From: DASYRM01 sp036004405
Lineage (GTDB): Bacteria > Acidobacteriota > Vicinamibacteria > Vicinamibacterales > UBA2999
Reading direction: 5' to 3'
DNA: 64,000 nt
NCBI GenBank assembly: GCA_036004405.1
Contig: DASYRM010000113.1
Coordinates: 1-64,000, forward strand
Within the stretch, counting starts at the first letter, position 1. The number at the start of each line of letters is the position of its first letter. A program made the position numbers and the translations under genes. Positions 16,261-25,415 of this stretch are shown here, piece by piece. The notes under the pieces were generated by a model. That model was not told the origin of the DNA. It saw nothing but the letters and a program-made list of their open reading frames with translations, and did no database searches.

Positions 16261-16862
16261 CGCCGCGCATCAGACTTGCCGACGCCTCGGACGCCGAGGC
16301 CATGGCCGCCATCTACCGGCCCGTCGTCGAATCGACCGCCATCTCCTTCGAGACCGTCGCGCCCGATCGTGACGAGATGGCGCGGCGGCTGGCCGACACG
16401 CTGGTTTCGCACCCGTGGCTCGTGTGCGATATGGGCGGACGCGTGGCCGGTTACGCGTATGCGTCCAAGCACCGCGTGCGCGCCGCCTATCAGTGGTCCG
16501 TGGACACCTCGGTCTACGTGGATGCGGCGTGGCGCCGGTCCGGGGTCGGGCGCGGCCTGTATCGGTCGCTCTTCGCCGTCCTCGCCGCGCAGCGGTTCTT
16601 CAACGCCTTTGCCGGTATCGCGCTGCCCAACGAGGCCAGCGTGGCGTTGCACGAAGCGGTCGGCTTCGAGCCGCTCGGCGTGTATCGCCGTGTCGGGTTC
16701 AAGCTTGGCGCCTGGCACGACGTCGGCTGGTGGCAGCTCGCGCTCCGTGCCCACGAGACGTCGCCCGATGAACCGGTCACGCTCGCCGCCGTGCAACGCC
16801 GCGGCGACTGGCCGGCGCTGCTGTCCTCGGGCGAGCCGTCCATTCGCGCCCACGCCGCGTGA
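16257..16862 (+). CDS. GNAT N-acetyltransferase (phosphinothricin acetyltransferase-like)
   Basis: A 201-residue GNAT-fold acetyltransferase using acetyl-CoA. The segments IRLADASDAEAMAAIYRPVV, TAISFETVAP, WRRSGVGRGLYRSL (the acetyl-CoA pyrophosphate-binding loop), NAFAGIALPNEASVALHEAV and YRRVGFKLGAWHDVGWWQL closely resemble the Pat/Bar/methionine sulfoximine acetyltransferase group. About 25 extra residues follow the domain. Such chromosomal homologues usually act on amino-acid analogues such as methionine sulfone rather than as acquired resistance genes. It is coupled to the genes on both sides by 4-base overlaps. Confidence 0.88.
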   Translation: MTPRIRLADASDAEAMAAIYRPVVESTAISFETVAPDRDEMARRLADTLVSHPWLVCDMGGRVAGYAYASKHRVRAAYQWSVDTSVYVDAAWRRSGVGRGLYRSLFAVLAAQRFFNAFAGIALPNEASVALHEAVGFEPLGVYRRVGFKLGAWHDVGWWQLALRAHETSPDEPVTLAAVQRRGDWPALLSSGEPSIRAHAA

Positions 16863-18226
16863 GCCCGGACGACGACTCACCGGGCGGCGCTCCGGCGCCC
16901 CGCGTCGGCCTGCGCGCGGCCACGACGCTGAACATGCTGAGCATGATCGGCGCCGGCCCGTTTCTGACGATTCCGCTCATCCTCCAGTCGATGCAGGGCC
17001 CGCAGGCACTGCTCGGCTGGATTGTGGGCGCGCTGGTGGCGCTGGCCGACGGCCTCGTGTGGGCCGAGCTCGGCGCCGCGCTGCCAGGCTCGGGCGGCGG
17101 CTACCGCTATCTCCTCGAGGCGTATGGTTCGCGCGGCCCGGGCCGTCTCATGAGCTTCCTGTTCCTGTGGCAGACCGTGATCGCGTTTCCGCTGATGATG
17201 GCGTCCGGCGCCGTGGGCTTTGCCCATTACCTGCAGTACCTCGTACCGTCGCTCGGTCCCTGGCAGATGAAGGCGCTGGCAGCGTTCGTCTGTCTCCTGT
17301 CGGCGGCGCTCGTCTACCGCCGTATCGATCATGTCGGCCGCTGGGGCACATTGTTCGGCGCGCTCGTGCTGGCCGCGATCGGATGGGTGATCCTCGAGGG
17401 CGTACTCCACGGACGCACGGAAGCCCTCCGGGTTCCGGCCGGGGCCTGGCAGCTCTCGGGATCGTTCTGGGCCGGCCTCGGCGGTGCGACGCTCTATTCG
17501 GTCTACGACTATCTCGGCTACAACAACATCTGCAGCTACGCCGGCGAAGTGCGGCGGCCCGCCGCCACCATTCCGCGCTCGATCGTCCTGTCGGTGCTCC
17601 TCGTGGCCGCGCTCTACCTGTCCATGAACGTCGCCATCATCAGCGCGATGCCGTGGCAGGAGGCGGCTTCGTCGCAGTACGTCGTCAGCGACTTCATCGC
17701 GCGCCTGCGGCCGGGCATGGCGGCAACGGTGATGACGTGGCTGATCCTGGTGACGATCTTTGCGGCGCTCTTCGCGGCGATGGCCGCGACGTCTCGCATC
17801 CCCTACGCCGCAGCGGTCGAAGGACACTTCTTTCCGTCCTTCGGGCGACTGCATCCGTCGGGACGCTTTCCCTCGTTCTCGGTCGTCTTCGTCGGGGCGG
17901 CGTCGGCGCTGGCCTGTCTGCTCGAGCTCGACGCGCTCATCACCGCCCTGATGGCGATCTACGTGGTGATTGGCGCGCTGCCGATCATCGGCGCCGCCAC
18001 CGCGCTGCGCCGTCGCCCCGACGTCGCGCGCCCGTTCTCGATGTGGGCGTATCCGCTGCCCAGCCTCGTGGCCGCGGCCGGCTGGATCGCCATTCTGGTG
18101 ACGAGCGGTGTCTGGTACATCCTCGCCGGTGTTGGCTTGCTTGTTGTCGGCGTGGCCTCGTACCTCTGGCGCGCCCGACGGGCGGACGAGTGGCCGTTCG
18201 CTACGGTTCCGGATGCAGGAACTTGA
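16859..18226 (+). CDS. APC-family amino acid permease
   Basis: A 455-residue integral membrane transporter with about twelve hydrophobic helices. The start of helix 1 (TTLNMLSMIGAGPFLTIPLI) carries the family GxG-type unwound segment, and VWAELGAALPGSGGGYRYLLEA is the conserved APC motif after helix 2. It probably takes up an amino acid or amine by cation symport or exchange. The GTG start overlaps the acetyltransferase stop. Its 3' end overlaps by 26 bases with the convergent secreted-protein gene. The substrate cannot be predicted. Confidence 0.92.
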   Translation: MSPDDDSPGGAPAPRVGLRAATTLNMLSMIGAGPFLTIPLILQSMQGPQALLGWIVGALVALADGLVWAELGAALPGSGGGYRYLLEAYGSRGPGRLMSFLFLWQTVIAFPLMMASGAVGFAHYLQYLVPSLGPWQMKALAAFVCLLSAALVYRRIDHVGRWGTLFGALVLAAIGWVILEGVLHGRTEALRVPAGAWQLSGSFWAGLGGATLYSVYDYLGYNNICSYAGEVRRPAATIPRSIVLSVLLVAALYLSMNVAIISAMPWQEAASSQYVVSDFIARLRPGMAATVMTWLILVTIFAALFAAMAATSRIPYAAAVEGHFFPSFGRLHPSGRFPSFSVVFVGAASALACLLELDALITALMAIYVVIGALPIIGAATALRRRPDVARPFSMWAYPLPSLVAAAGWIAILVTSGVWYILAGVGLLVVGVASYLWRARRADEWPFATVPDAGT

Positions 18227-18980
18227 AATGAACCTGATTGAGATGGCGAGGGCGCACCTTGACGAGCGCGCTGAGCCTGCGGCCATCCGAGAGTGGTCCG
18301 TACGCTTTCAGCGCGTCATCAAGGGCACGATCCGTTATCCAGACTTCGACGAGCTGCCACCCGTCCGGAAGCACGCGCCCGATCTGCTCGATGGTATCGA
18401 GCAGGTTCGTCGCCGCGTTCGCATCGACGTTGATGAACCCGGCCAGACGACCGTCCACGTCGAGGACCTCATCGGGATTGTCCGTCGGGTCGTGCCAGGT
18501 CGCCGCGCCGGTCACCGACCCGACGAGTCTGGTGAAGGCCTCTCTAGCGACTTTGTCGAACGTCACCGGACTGCCAAGTGGACGAAGCACTTTCGTTCCG
18601 CCCCTGACGATCAGCGTCAGTGGTGACTGCGGTTCCCGCCCCTGAGTGTTTCCGTAGACGGCCGTGACGACGCTGCTTGGCGCCCGGTTGTCCTTGAACG
18701 CCCTCGCTGTCACGTGGGCGTCAGGGCTGACGATGAAAGGCCCTTCATAAACTGGCGATTCCTCAGTCGGCTCGGTGTCATCGAGCGTGACCCGAATCGT
18801 GGCGTCCGCCTCCTCCGACGAGATGACCACCATGCCATCCCAGGCCGCCGGGTCGAAGACGTCCCCGGGCGGCGTTATCAACGGGGCAGAAAGCCCTTGC
18901 TGCGCAACCGCAACGGAGCCTGCAAGCATCGGCACCAGCAGGCCCACGATCACCGCGGGCCACACGCACGTCGAAGTCAT
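18201..18980 (-). CDS. Secreted protein with chitobiase-C-terminal/FN3-associated-like domain
   Basis: A 259-residue product with a signal peptide (about residues 1-27, ending VAVAQQ). At about residues 35-110 there is a domain with the pattern of chitobiase/beta-hexosaminidase C-terminal repeats (ADATIRVTLDDTEPTEESP, then VYEGPFIV and VTARAF). The remainder (VGSVTGAATWHDP, VDGRLAGFINVD, GRVLPDGWQLVEVW) is not a family I recognise. I start at the ATG at 18980 because it directly precedes the signal peptide; the frame stays open to 19064. The role is unknown, possibly surface or cell-wall associated. Confidence 0.7.
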   Translation of the reverse strand: MTSTCVWPAVIVGLLVPMLAGSVAVAQQGLSAPLITPPGDVFDPAAWDGMVVISSEEADATIRVTLDDTEPTEESPVYEGPFIVSPDAHVTARAFKDNRAPSSVVTAVYGNTQGREPQSPLTLIVRGGTKVLRPLGSPVTFDKVAREAFTRLVGSVTGAATWHDPTDNPDEVLDVDGRLAGFINVDANAATNLLDTIEQIGRVLPDGWQLVEVWITDRALDDALKAYGPLSDGRRLSALVKVRPRHLNQVHFKFLHPEP

Positions 18981-19079
18981 GGCTGGACCCAAATCCTTCT
19001 CGCCACAGTCTAAACGTTGGTGACTCATCCGCTGTACGCGCAACGAGTCTGTGGCGGCGATCACCCGTCGATGACGTGC

Positions 19080-20582
19080 TCAGGGCCGCCGCGTGAATTC
19101 GGCGAGCCGCACGGCGATCCGGTCGATCGACTCGTTGGCGTCGGCGCCCTCGCCCTCGTAGTTGTTGACCATGATGACGAGCGCCAGGTGCTCGCCGTCG
19201 CGCGTGGTCACGTAGCCGGCGAGCGAGCGGATGTTGCTCATGGTGCCGGTCTTCCCCCGCAGGTTGCCTTCGGCAGCGGTGCCTTTCATGCGCGCGGCGA
19301 GCGAGCCGTCCACGCCGGCGACGGGCAGCCCGCTCACGAACGGCGACGTGCCGGCTGGTTCGAACGCCTTCTTGAGCAGCACCATCAGCGTCTCGGGTGC
19401 GATCAGGTCGCGCCGCGACAGGCCCGATCCGTCCACGAGGTGCTCGCCGTCCCTGGGGATGCCCCACGCCGCCAGCCGCTTGCGCAGCCCTTCGAGCGCC
19501 GCGTCGTTGGTCGCCGGCGCCCCGCTCGCGGCATTGAGCCGCATCAGCGCCTCGCCGTAGAGATTGATGCTGTCCTTCAGCATCGCGCGGGCGATGGTCG
19601 CCAGAGGCTGCGAGCGGTGCGTGTAGATCAGCGTGGACCCGGCGCGATCGGGCGGCGGCTGCACGTCGTCGATGTCGGCCGCGCGCCCGGTGACCGCAAT
19701 GCCGCTGCGAATCAAGCGGTCGCGGAGCAGCGACACGAACCATTGCGTCGGATTGCCGGTCGAAATCGACAGTCTGACCGGTGCGGCGCCGGGGCGGACG
19801 AAGCCGGCAATGGTGAGCGCCCCCTCGCCCAGCCGAAGCTCGGGCCACACGAAGGGCGCCGTGGCCGCGGTCGTGATCGTGCGGTTCGCGAGCGGGCGAT
19901 CCTGCGCGAAGTCGTCGACCGACAGCGTGGCCGGTTGCCCCTCGCCCACCCCCGGCGCGATGGTCACCGTCATGCGGTTCTCGGTGGCGTTGAGCGCGCC
20001 GAAGAGCGCGCCCGAGGTGTAGCCAAGGTCTTCCCACGACCACGCGGCGCCAGGCCGCGGCTCGTCGATGGCATCGTCGTCGCCGATGATCCGGCCTTCG
20101 ATCTTCTTCAGCCCCGTGCCCTTCAGCGCCTCCACCCACACCCGGAAGCCGTCGCCCGCGCGCCCTTCCGGTGTCGGATCGCCGGAGCCCGAGACGATCA
20201 GATCCCCGGTCAGCACGCCATCGACGATCGGGCCGGCGGCACGCACGCCCGTCTCGAAGGTGTAGTCCCACCCTACGGCCTCGGCGGCCGAAAGCGCGCT
20301 GACGATCTTGGCCGTGGACGCCGGGACGAACAGGGTTTGAGGGTTGAGCTCGAACAGGCGCTCGTTCTTGTCGAGCGACTGGACGATGACGCCCCAGATC
20401 GCTCGCCTGACGTTCGGCAGGGTGGTTTCGGCCAGCAGCTCCTGGCGCAGCGCCTCGATGACGGGATCGACCCTGGCAGCGGCGCGACGCGCGGCGGGAG
20501 GGGATTGCGCGCCGGCGATCGCATGCGCCGCGAGGCACGCCGCGACCGCCGCGGCCCACGCCCCCGGCGCCCGTCCGCTCAT
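19080..20582 (-). CDS. dacB: D-alanyl-D-alanine carboxypeptidase/endopeptidase (PBP4, peptidase S13)
   Basis: A 500-residue low-molecular-weight penicillin-binding protein that trims D-Ala or cuts peptide cross-links in periplasmic peptidoglycan. There is a signal peptide (about 1-25). The catalytic motifs are S89-x-x-K92 (FVPASTAKIVSA), SxN in DSINLYGEALMR and KTG in RGKTGTMSNIRSLAGYV. The large insertion between the first two motifs is characteristic of family S13. The gene follows the Gld-like transporter genes on the same strand after a 10-base gap and may be the last gene of that operon. Confidence 0.94.
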   Translation of the reverse strand: MSGRAPGAWAAAVAACLAAHAIAGAQSPPAARRAAARVDPVIEALRQELLAETTLPNVRRAIWGVIVQSLDKNERLFELNPQTLFVPASTAKIVSALSAAEAVGWDYTFETGVRAAGPIVDGVLTGDLIVSGSGDPTPEGRAGDGFRVWVEALKGTGLKKIEGRIIGDDDAIDEPRPGAAWSWEDLGYTSGALFGALNATENRMTVTIAPGVGEGQPATLSVDDFAQDRPLANRTITTAATAPFVWPELRLGEGALTIAGFVRPGAAPVRLSISTGNPTQWFVSLLRDRLIRSGIAVTGRAADIDDVQPPPDRAGSTLIYTHRSQPLATIARAMLKDSINLYGEALMRLNAASGAPATNDAALEGLRKRLAAWGIPRDGEHLVDGSGLSRRDLIAPETLMVLLKKAFEPAGTSPFVSGLPVAGVDGSLAARMKGTAAEGNLRGKTGTMSNIRSLAGYVTTRDGEHLALVIMVNNYEGEGADANESIDRIAVRLAEFTRRP

Positions 20583-20592
20583 GCGCCCAATG

Positions 20593-21903
20593 CTACTTCA
20601 GGGCGTCCAGCGCCTTGACCGCGTCCTCGAAGGGCGCCGCGTCGAGCTTGGCCGAACCCGGTTCGTCCGGACGGCTGGCGTAGACATCCATGCCGGCGCG
20701 GCCGAACGTCACGACGTCCTTCCCCTTGTCGAAGACGGCCGTGACGGTCAGGACGGGCGACTTGAGCGACGGGTGCGCGGCGGTCTCGAACGAGGTGGCG
20801 CCCAGCCCCGAGATCTTGGCGAGCAGGTCTTCGACCTTCATGGTGTCGACGGCCTTGCCGGCCGCGTCCTTCCACACGTCCTTGCCGTCCTTGTCTTTCG
20901 AGTGATCAAAGGCCTGGGTCGCCCCGCCGCGCGAGAGCTCGATGCGCGTGGCGGTGAACGAGCGGACGTCGAACAGGTCCTTGCGCCGGAATTCGCCGAG
21001 GTCTTTCACCACGTCCATGCGCAGCGTCGGGGCGACGGTGAAGATGAGCGGACGCGACGCGTCCTTGGCAAACACCACCGCGTTCTCGGTCTTGCCCAGC
21101 GTCAGCGTGGCGTTGGCGCTTCCCGTCCTGATCGTCATCGAGGCGGTCGGGGCATCGAGGCCATACTGTTTGAGCGGCGCGTTCTGATTCTCCGCCAGCC
21201 CCTGCATCTGCGCCGACGACAGCCGTTCGATGGCGCCTTCCACCGCGGCGTAGTCCGCGCGTGCGGCGATCGGCTTGACGATCGACCAGCTCTCGCCCGA
21301 TTTCGTGAACGCCAGCTGCGTGGAGCCGGCCACGAGCTCGAGGCCGTCGGCCTTCTGCCGATCGACCTTCAGCACGGCCTTGTCGCGCAGGGCGAAGCTG
21401 TTCTTGTTGAACGCCGCCTCGAGGTACGACGGCACCAGGAACACCCGCGGCGACTCCGGCAGCTTGGCGTAGAGGTCGCCACCGGTGGGCGTCTTGTCGC
21501 CGAGGAGGACGCGGCGCTCGGCGCCCTGCCCCTTCACCTTGAAGCGCACATCGATGCGCGAGGGATCGAGGCCGAAGCCCTTGAGGTCGGCCGGCTTGTC
21601 GTCCACCACCCGGCTCACCTCGAACGACGACAGGCTGCTCGTGATGCTCGAGAGCTCGCCGGCGTCGGCCGCGGCCTGCACCGGCTCCACGATCGACCAC
21701 GTGGTGCCGGACTTCTTCAGCCGCGTGGTGTCGCTCGCCGCCTGGATCTGCACCTCTTCGATGTCGTCGGCTTTGACCGACGCGAAGGGCTTCTCCTTGG
21801 CGCCCTCAGCGGCGTCGGGCGACCGGTGATCGAGGTAGTAGATGTAACCGCCGAGCCCCGCCAGCACGAGCACCAGCGCCGCGGTGGAGACGACGCGTCC
21901 CAT
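20593..21903 (-). CDS. DUF4340 domain-containing protein
   Basis: A 436-residue protein with a single N-terminal membrane helix (about residues 7-27, LVLVLAGLGGYIYYLDH) and a long extracytoplasmic region made of repeated beta-rich DUF4340 segments, seen in paired motifs such as WSIVEPVQAAAD and WSIVKPIAARAD. DUF4340 genes usually sit directly after GldF/GldG-type genes, as here with a 3-base gap, which suggests a periplasmic accessory of this ABC system. The function of the family is unknown. Confidence 0.9.
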   Translation of the reverse strand: MGRVVSTAALVLVLAGLGGYIYYLDHRSPDAAEGAKEKPFASVKADDIEEVQIQAASDTTRLKKSGTTWSIVEPVQAAADAGELSSITSSLSSFEVSRVVDDKPADLKGFGLDPSRIDVRFKVKGQGAERRVLLGDKTPTGGDLYAKLPESPRVFLVPSYLEAAFNKNSFALRDKAVLKVDRQKADGLELVAGSTQLAFTKSGESWSIVKPIAARADYAAVEGAIERLSSAQMQGLAENQNAPLKQYGLDAPTASMTIRTGSANATLTLGKTENAVVFAKDASRPLIFTVAPTLRMDVVKDLGEFRRKDLFDVRSFTATRIELSRGGATQAFDHSKDKDGKDVWKDAAGKAVDTMKVEDLLAKISGLGATSFETAAHPSLKSPVLTVTAVFDKGKDVVTFGRAGMDVYASRPDEPGSAKLDAAPFEDAVKALDALK

Positions 21904-21906
21904 CGC

Positions 21907-23517
21907 CTATCGCCTCCGCCACCAGGAATAGACGCCCGCTCCGAGAATCGCGCCCGGCACGAGGAAGATCGACAGCGCGAACATGCCGGTGATCTGGCTG
22001 GCGGTGAGGGTCAGGCGGCGATCCGCGGCTTCGCGCGGCCGGATCGAGATCAGGTTCTCCTGCTGCGACAGCCAGCCCACCACGTTCATGAACAGATCGC
22101 GGTTGCCTTCGCCTCCGAGGTAGGCGTTCGACGCGAAGTCCGAGTCGCCGATCACGGCGACGCGCGTTTCGGGCGGCGGCGCCTGATCCGTTTTGGCCGC
22201 CTCCGGCGAAGGCGGTGTCGGCGGCTTCGACGGCACCGCCACGGCCATGCCGATCGTTACCGGCCCCGGGAGGTCGCCCTTGGCTTCTTCCGGCTTCAGC
22301 TGGTTGGGATCCTGAAGCTGCGACATCGTCGATTCGGCCCAGCTCCGCTGGTGCGTCTGCAGGAACGGCTGCGGCGTGCGCCCCTCGCCGGCGCCGGTTT
22401 CGGCGGTGATCGCCCGCGCCAGCGGGAAGACCGTCAGCAGATCGAAGCGCTCGGTGATGGCGTGCATGGGATAGGGAGGTCCGACCACGGCGACCGTGGC
22501 GACGTTGGTGCGGCCGCTCAGGTCCACGACCACCGTGTCGGTGGCCTTGATGCCCCACGCGGCGAGCAGCGTGGTCAGGCGCGGCGTGCGGTTGCCGCCC
22601 TTCAGATCGTCGGGCGGATCGAGCAGCACCAGGAGCTTCCCCGATTTGGCCAGGTAGCCCTCGAGGCGCGGCACTTCCGATTCGGACAGGTCGGTGCGCG
22701 GACCGGCGATGACGAGCATCGTGGCGTCGGCGGGCACCTCGTTGGCCTGCGCCAGCACCAGCTTGTCGAACTCGTAGTTATCGAGCTTCAGGGCTGCCGC
22801 GATGGCGTTGAAGCCGGCACGGTCGCTGGTCTGGCTCGCGGTGTCCTTTTCGCCGTGGCCGGCCAGGAAGTAGATCTTCTTCTTGGTGGGGTTCAGCACC
22901 TTGATGAGCGCGTTGGTGAGATCCTGCTCGGCGTCGGTCGTCACCCGCTCCTTGCGCCCCATGTACTCGACAACCACCGTCCCGTACTGCTGGATCTCGT
23001 ACTCCTTGGCACGCAGCGGATACTTGTCGGCGTCGATGTATTCCGCGCTCACCTGCTTCGACGCGTACTCGTAGCCGCTGAGACGAGTGCGGAAGCGGTC
23101 GAGCCCGGTGGCCTGCTCGAACACCAGGAACTTTACCGGCGCCTTCAGGTTCGCCAGCAGCTTGGTGGTCTGGTCCGAGAGCGAGAACTGCTGGTTGGCG
23201 GTCAGGTCCCAGCGCTTGTTCTGGCGCACCGACACGTAGTTGACGGCCACCAGGATGCCGAGCGCGACGATGACGCTCACACCGGCCAGCGTGCCGTAGC
23301 GCGCGTTGCGGCCGCCGAACCACGCCACGATCTGGCGCCACTGCGACAGCGAGTAGAGGACGACCAGCGCCAGACCGGCCCACGACGCGTACATCGCGTA
23401 CTGATCGAGGCGCGCCGACACCGGAATTACGTCGGCCCAGCCCAGGATGCGGACCGCCGCCGCGGCAAAGACGATCGCCGTGCCCAGCCAGGCGAGCGCG
23501 TTGAAGATGCGAGTCAT
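21907..23517 (-). CDS. GldG-like auxiliary ABC transporter component (ABC-type uncharacterised transport domain)
   Basis: A 536-residue protein with three N-terminal hydrophobic helices, a large extracytoplasmic domain with ABC_transp_aux features (TTKLLANLKAPVKFLVFEQ, KKKIYFLAGHGEKD, VLAQANEVPADATMLVIAGP, GKLLVLLDPPDD) and one C-terminal helix (MFALSIFLVPGAILGAGVYSWW). It is the GldG-type partner of the adjacent permease. In Bacteroidota this group supports gliding motility, but the module is widespread in non-gliding bacteria, so I do not infer gliding. The 3-base gaps to both neighbours mark one operon. Confidence 0.88.
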   Translation of the reverse strand: MTRIFNALAWLGTAIVFAAAAVRILGWADVIPVSARLDQYAMYASWAGLALVVLYSLSQWRQIVAWFGGRNARYGTLAGVSVIVALGILVAVNYVSVRQNKRWDLTANQQFSLSDQTTKLLANLKAPVKFLVFEQATGLDRFRTRLSGYEYASKQVSAEYIDADKYPLRAKEYEIQQYGTVVVEYMGRKERVTTDAEQDLTNALIKVLNPTKKKIYFLAGHGEKDTASQTSDRAGFNAIAAALKLDNYEFDKLVLAQANEVPADATMLVIAGPRTDLSESEVPRLEGYLAKSGKLLVLLDPPDDLKGGNRTPRLTTLLAAWGIKATDTVVVDLSGRTNVATVAVVGPPYPMHAITERFDLLTVFPLARAITAETGAGEGRTPQPFLQTHQRSWAESTMSQLQDPNQLKPEEAKGDLPGPVTIGMAVAVPSKPPTPPSPEAAKTDQAPPPETRVAVIGDSDFASNAYLGGEGNRDLFMNVVGWLSQQENLISIRPREAADRRLTLTASQITGMFALSIFLVPGAILGAGVYSWWRRR

Positions 23518-23520
23518 CGG

Positions 23521-24276
23521 CTACCCCCGCCACCGCTCGGTGTCCACCGACCGCGCGGTCAGGAACAGCCCGAAGGTAATGAAGCTGATGTAGTACACGA
23601 GGTGCTTGGTGTCGATGATCCCCTTGGTGAAGTCGTCGAGGTGATCGGTGATCGACAGGTAGTTGAGCACCTGCTGCGTGGTCGGGCCCATGAACGAGGC
23701 GATCCAGTTGATCACCCACAGCATCAGGAAGACGCCGAAGGTGATCATGCCGGCCACGATCTGGTTCTTCGTCAGGCTCGAGATGAGCAGGCCGATCGAG
23801 ATGAAGCAGCCGCCCATGAGCAGCAGCCCGAAGTAGGTCGTGACCACCGGCCGCCACTCGGGGCTGCCGAACACGAACAGCAGGCCGACGTGGACGAGCG
23901 TGATGGCCAGCATCGCGGCGTAGAGGCCCATCGCGCCGAGGAACTTCCCGAGGATGATCTGCAGATCGGTGAGGGGCGCCGTGAGCAGCAGCTCGATGGT
24001 GCCCGAGCGCTTCTCTTCGGAGTAGGTGCGCATCGTCACGAGCGGCAGCACGAACAGCAAGATGACGGTGGCGTTCAGGAACACCGGGCGGAGGAACTGC
24101 TCGTTGACGTTCACCGCCTGGCCGGCCGCCTGCAGGCTCTGGCGGTCGAAGTAGAGGAGCAGCGAGTAGAAGAAGAAGCCGAACATCAGCGCGAAGAAGC
24201 CGATGACGACGTAGGCGATAGGCGACGCGAAGTAGGCGCTCAGCTCCTTGCGGGCGATTGCCAGCGCGTTACTCAT
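23521..24276 (-). CDS. ABC-2 type transporter permease (GldF-like)
   Basis: A 251-residue integral membrane protein with about six helices, starting ALAIARKELSAYFASPIAYV, the usual beginning of GldF/NosY-like ABC-2 permeases. The motif MRTYSEEKRSGTIELLLTAP is the conserved cytoplasmic loop of this family. It pairs with the ATP-binding protein whose 3' end overlaps it by 8 bases, and with the GldG-like protein downstream. The transported substrate is unknown. Confidence 0.92.
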   Translation of the reverse strand: MSNALAIARKELSAYFASPIAYVVIGFFALMFGFFFYSLLLYFDRQSLQAAGQAVNVNEQFLRPVFLNATVILLFVLPLVTMRTYSEEKRSGTIELLLTAPLTDLQIILGKFLGAMGLYAAMLAITLVHVGLLFVFGSPEWRPVVTTYFGLLLMGGCFISIGLLISSLTKNQIVAGMITFGVFLMLWVINWIASFMGPTTQQVLNYLSITDHLDDFTKGIIDTKHLVYYISFITFGLFLTARSVDTERWRG

Positions 24277-25261
24277 GGGCCACCTCCGCCTGCTCGGAGG
24301 CGACGACGTCGGACGCCACGGGGGCGTCGCTCTCCTGCGTGGTCAGCTTCAGGAACACGTCTTCCAGGCTCATGCGCATCGGCCGCAGCTCCAGCAGGCC
24401 CCAGCCGCGGGCCACGACGGCCGCGGCGAGATCGCGCCGCACGTCGCGGCCGGCCTCGCTCTCCACCTCGAGTCCCACCACGCTGTCCTTGGTGTCGGAG
24501 ACAGTCACTTTGGTCACGCCCGGCAGCCCCGCCAGCCCGCTGCCGGCGTCAGCCCCCATCGCGTCGATCTGCACGTACATCGTTTCCGATCCGCGCAGCC
24601 GCGACGTGAGGTTGTCGGGCGTATCCACCGCGACCACCTTGCCCTTGTTGATGATGACCACGCGGGTGCAGGTCTGACTGACCTCGGGCAGGATGTGCGT
24701 GCTCAGGATCACCGTGTGGTCGCCGCGCAGGTCTTTGATCAGCTGACGCGTCTCGTTGATCTGCTTCGGATCGAGACCGGCCGTGGGCTCGTCGAGGATC
24801 AGCACATCGGGATTGCCGAGCAGCGCCTGCGCGAGGCCGACGCGCTGGCGATATCCCTTCGACAGCTTCGCGCAGTGCCGCTCGGCCATGTCCGCGACGC
24901 GCGTGCGCTCCATCGCGGCGACGACCCGCGCTTTGCGGTCGCCCCGCGGCAGCCCCTTGATGCGCGCGCAGAACTCGAGGTACTCGCGCACGGTCATGTC
25001 CGGGTACAGCGGAGGCGTCTCGGGCAGGTAGCCGGTGCGCCGCTTGGCTTCGATCGGTTTGTCGAGCAGGTTGTAGCCGGCCACGACCGCCGTCCCCTCG
25101 GTGGGCGGCATGTAGCCTGTGAGCACGCGCATGGTGGTGGTCTTGCCGGCGCCGTTCGGGCCCAGGAACCCGAGGATCTCTCCCTTGTCTACTGTGAAGC
25201 TGATGTCGTCGACGGCGGTGAATGGCCCGTAGCGCTTGGTGAGGTGTTGGACCTCGATCAC
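24269..25261 (-). CDS. ABC transporter ATP-binding protein (GldA-like)
   Basis: A 330-residue ATPase subunit. The Walker A motif is GPNGAGKTT, the signature is LSKGYRQRVGLAQALLG and Walker B is VLILDEPTAGLD, followed by the switch His in LSTHILPE. About 100 residues follow the nucleotide-binding domain, as in the GldA/CcmA-type subfamily. The start is a GTG. It is the first gene of the operon that continues with permease, GldG-like and DUF4340 proteins. The spacer upstream is shared with the divergent zinc-repressor gene. Confidence 0.94.
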   Translation of the reverse strand: MIEVQHLTKRYGPFTAVDDISFTVDKGEILGFLGPNGAGKTTTMRVLTGYMPPTEGTAVVAGYNLLDKPIEAKRRTGYLPETPPLYPDMTVREYLEFCARIKGLPRGDRKARVVAAMERTRVADMAERHCAKLSKGYRQRVGLAQALLGNPDVLILDEPTAGLDPKQINETRQLIKDLRGDHTVILSTHILPEVSQTCTRVVIINKGKVVAVDTPDNLTSRLRGSETMYVQIDAMGADAGSGLAGLPGVTKVTVSDTKDSVVGLEVESEAGRDVRRDLAAAVVARGWGLLELRPMRMSLEDVFLKLTTQESDAPVASDVVASEQAEVAHE

Positions 25262-25395
25262 GTCTGGTCTCTCCGAGCGGGTTGATTAATTTCTGTTAAG
25301 GTCTTTAAGGCCGGCTGTTTACGGGCCAGCGCAGCCAGGAATCCTATCCGAGTTTGACGACGCGTTCCAGCTGGCGGTCTGATGTCTGCTACTAT

Positions 25396-25415
25396 ATATG
25401 AGCAGTTGTTCATAT
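25396..25415 (+). promoter_or_regulatory. ArsR/SmtB-type operator overlapping the repressor start codon
   Basis: ATATGAGCA-GT-TGTTCATAT is a 9-2-9 inverted repeat with a single mismatch (G for A at 25402). It matches the ATATGAACA/TGTTCATAT half-site arrangement typical of SmtB/ZiaR/CzrA-type repressors. It overlaps the repressor ATG (25414-25416) and lies just after TACTAT (25390-25395), a possible -10 box without a good -35. Binding of the repressor here would block transcription of both repressor and ATPase. Confidence 0.8.

Noticed and set aside
16257..16862. Possible acquired herbicide-resistance (bar/pat) gene.
   Set aside because: It is coupled to chromosomal neighbours by 4-base overlaps and no mobile-element sequence is near; such homologues are common chromosomal genes.
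20344..24609. A plus-strand open frame of more than 1400 codons opposite the Gld-like transporter genes.
   Set aside because: It is an antisense shadow of high-GC genes: its translation is dominated by Arg, Gly, Ala and His with no recognisable domain, while the minus strand holds complete known families.
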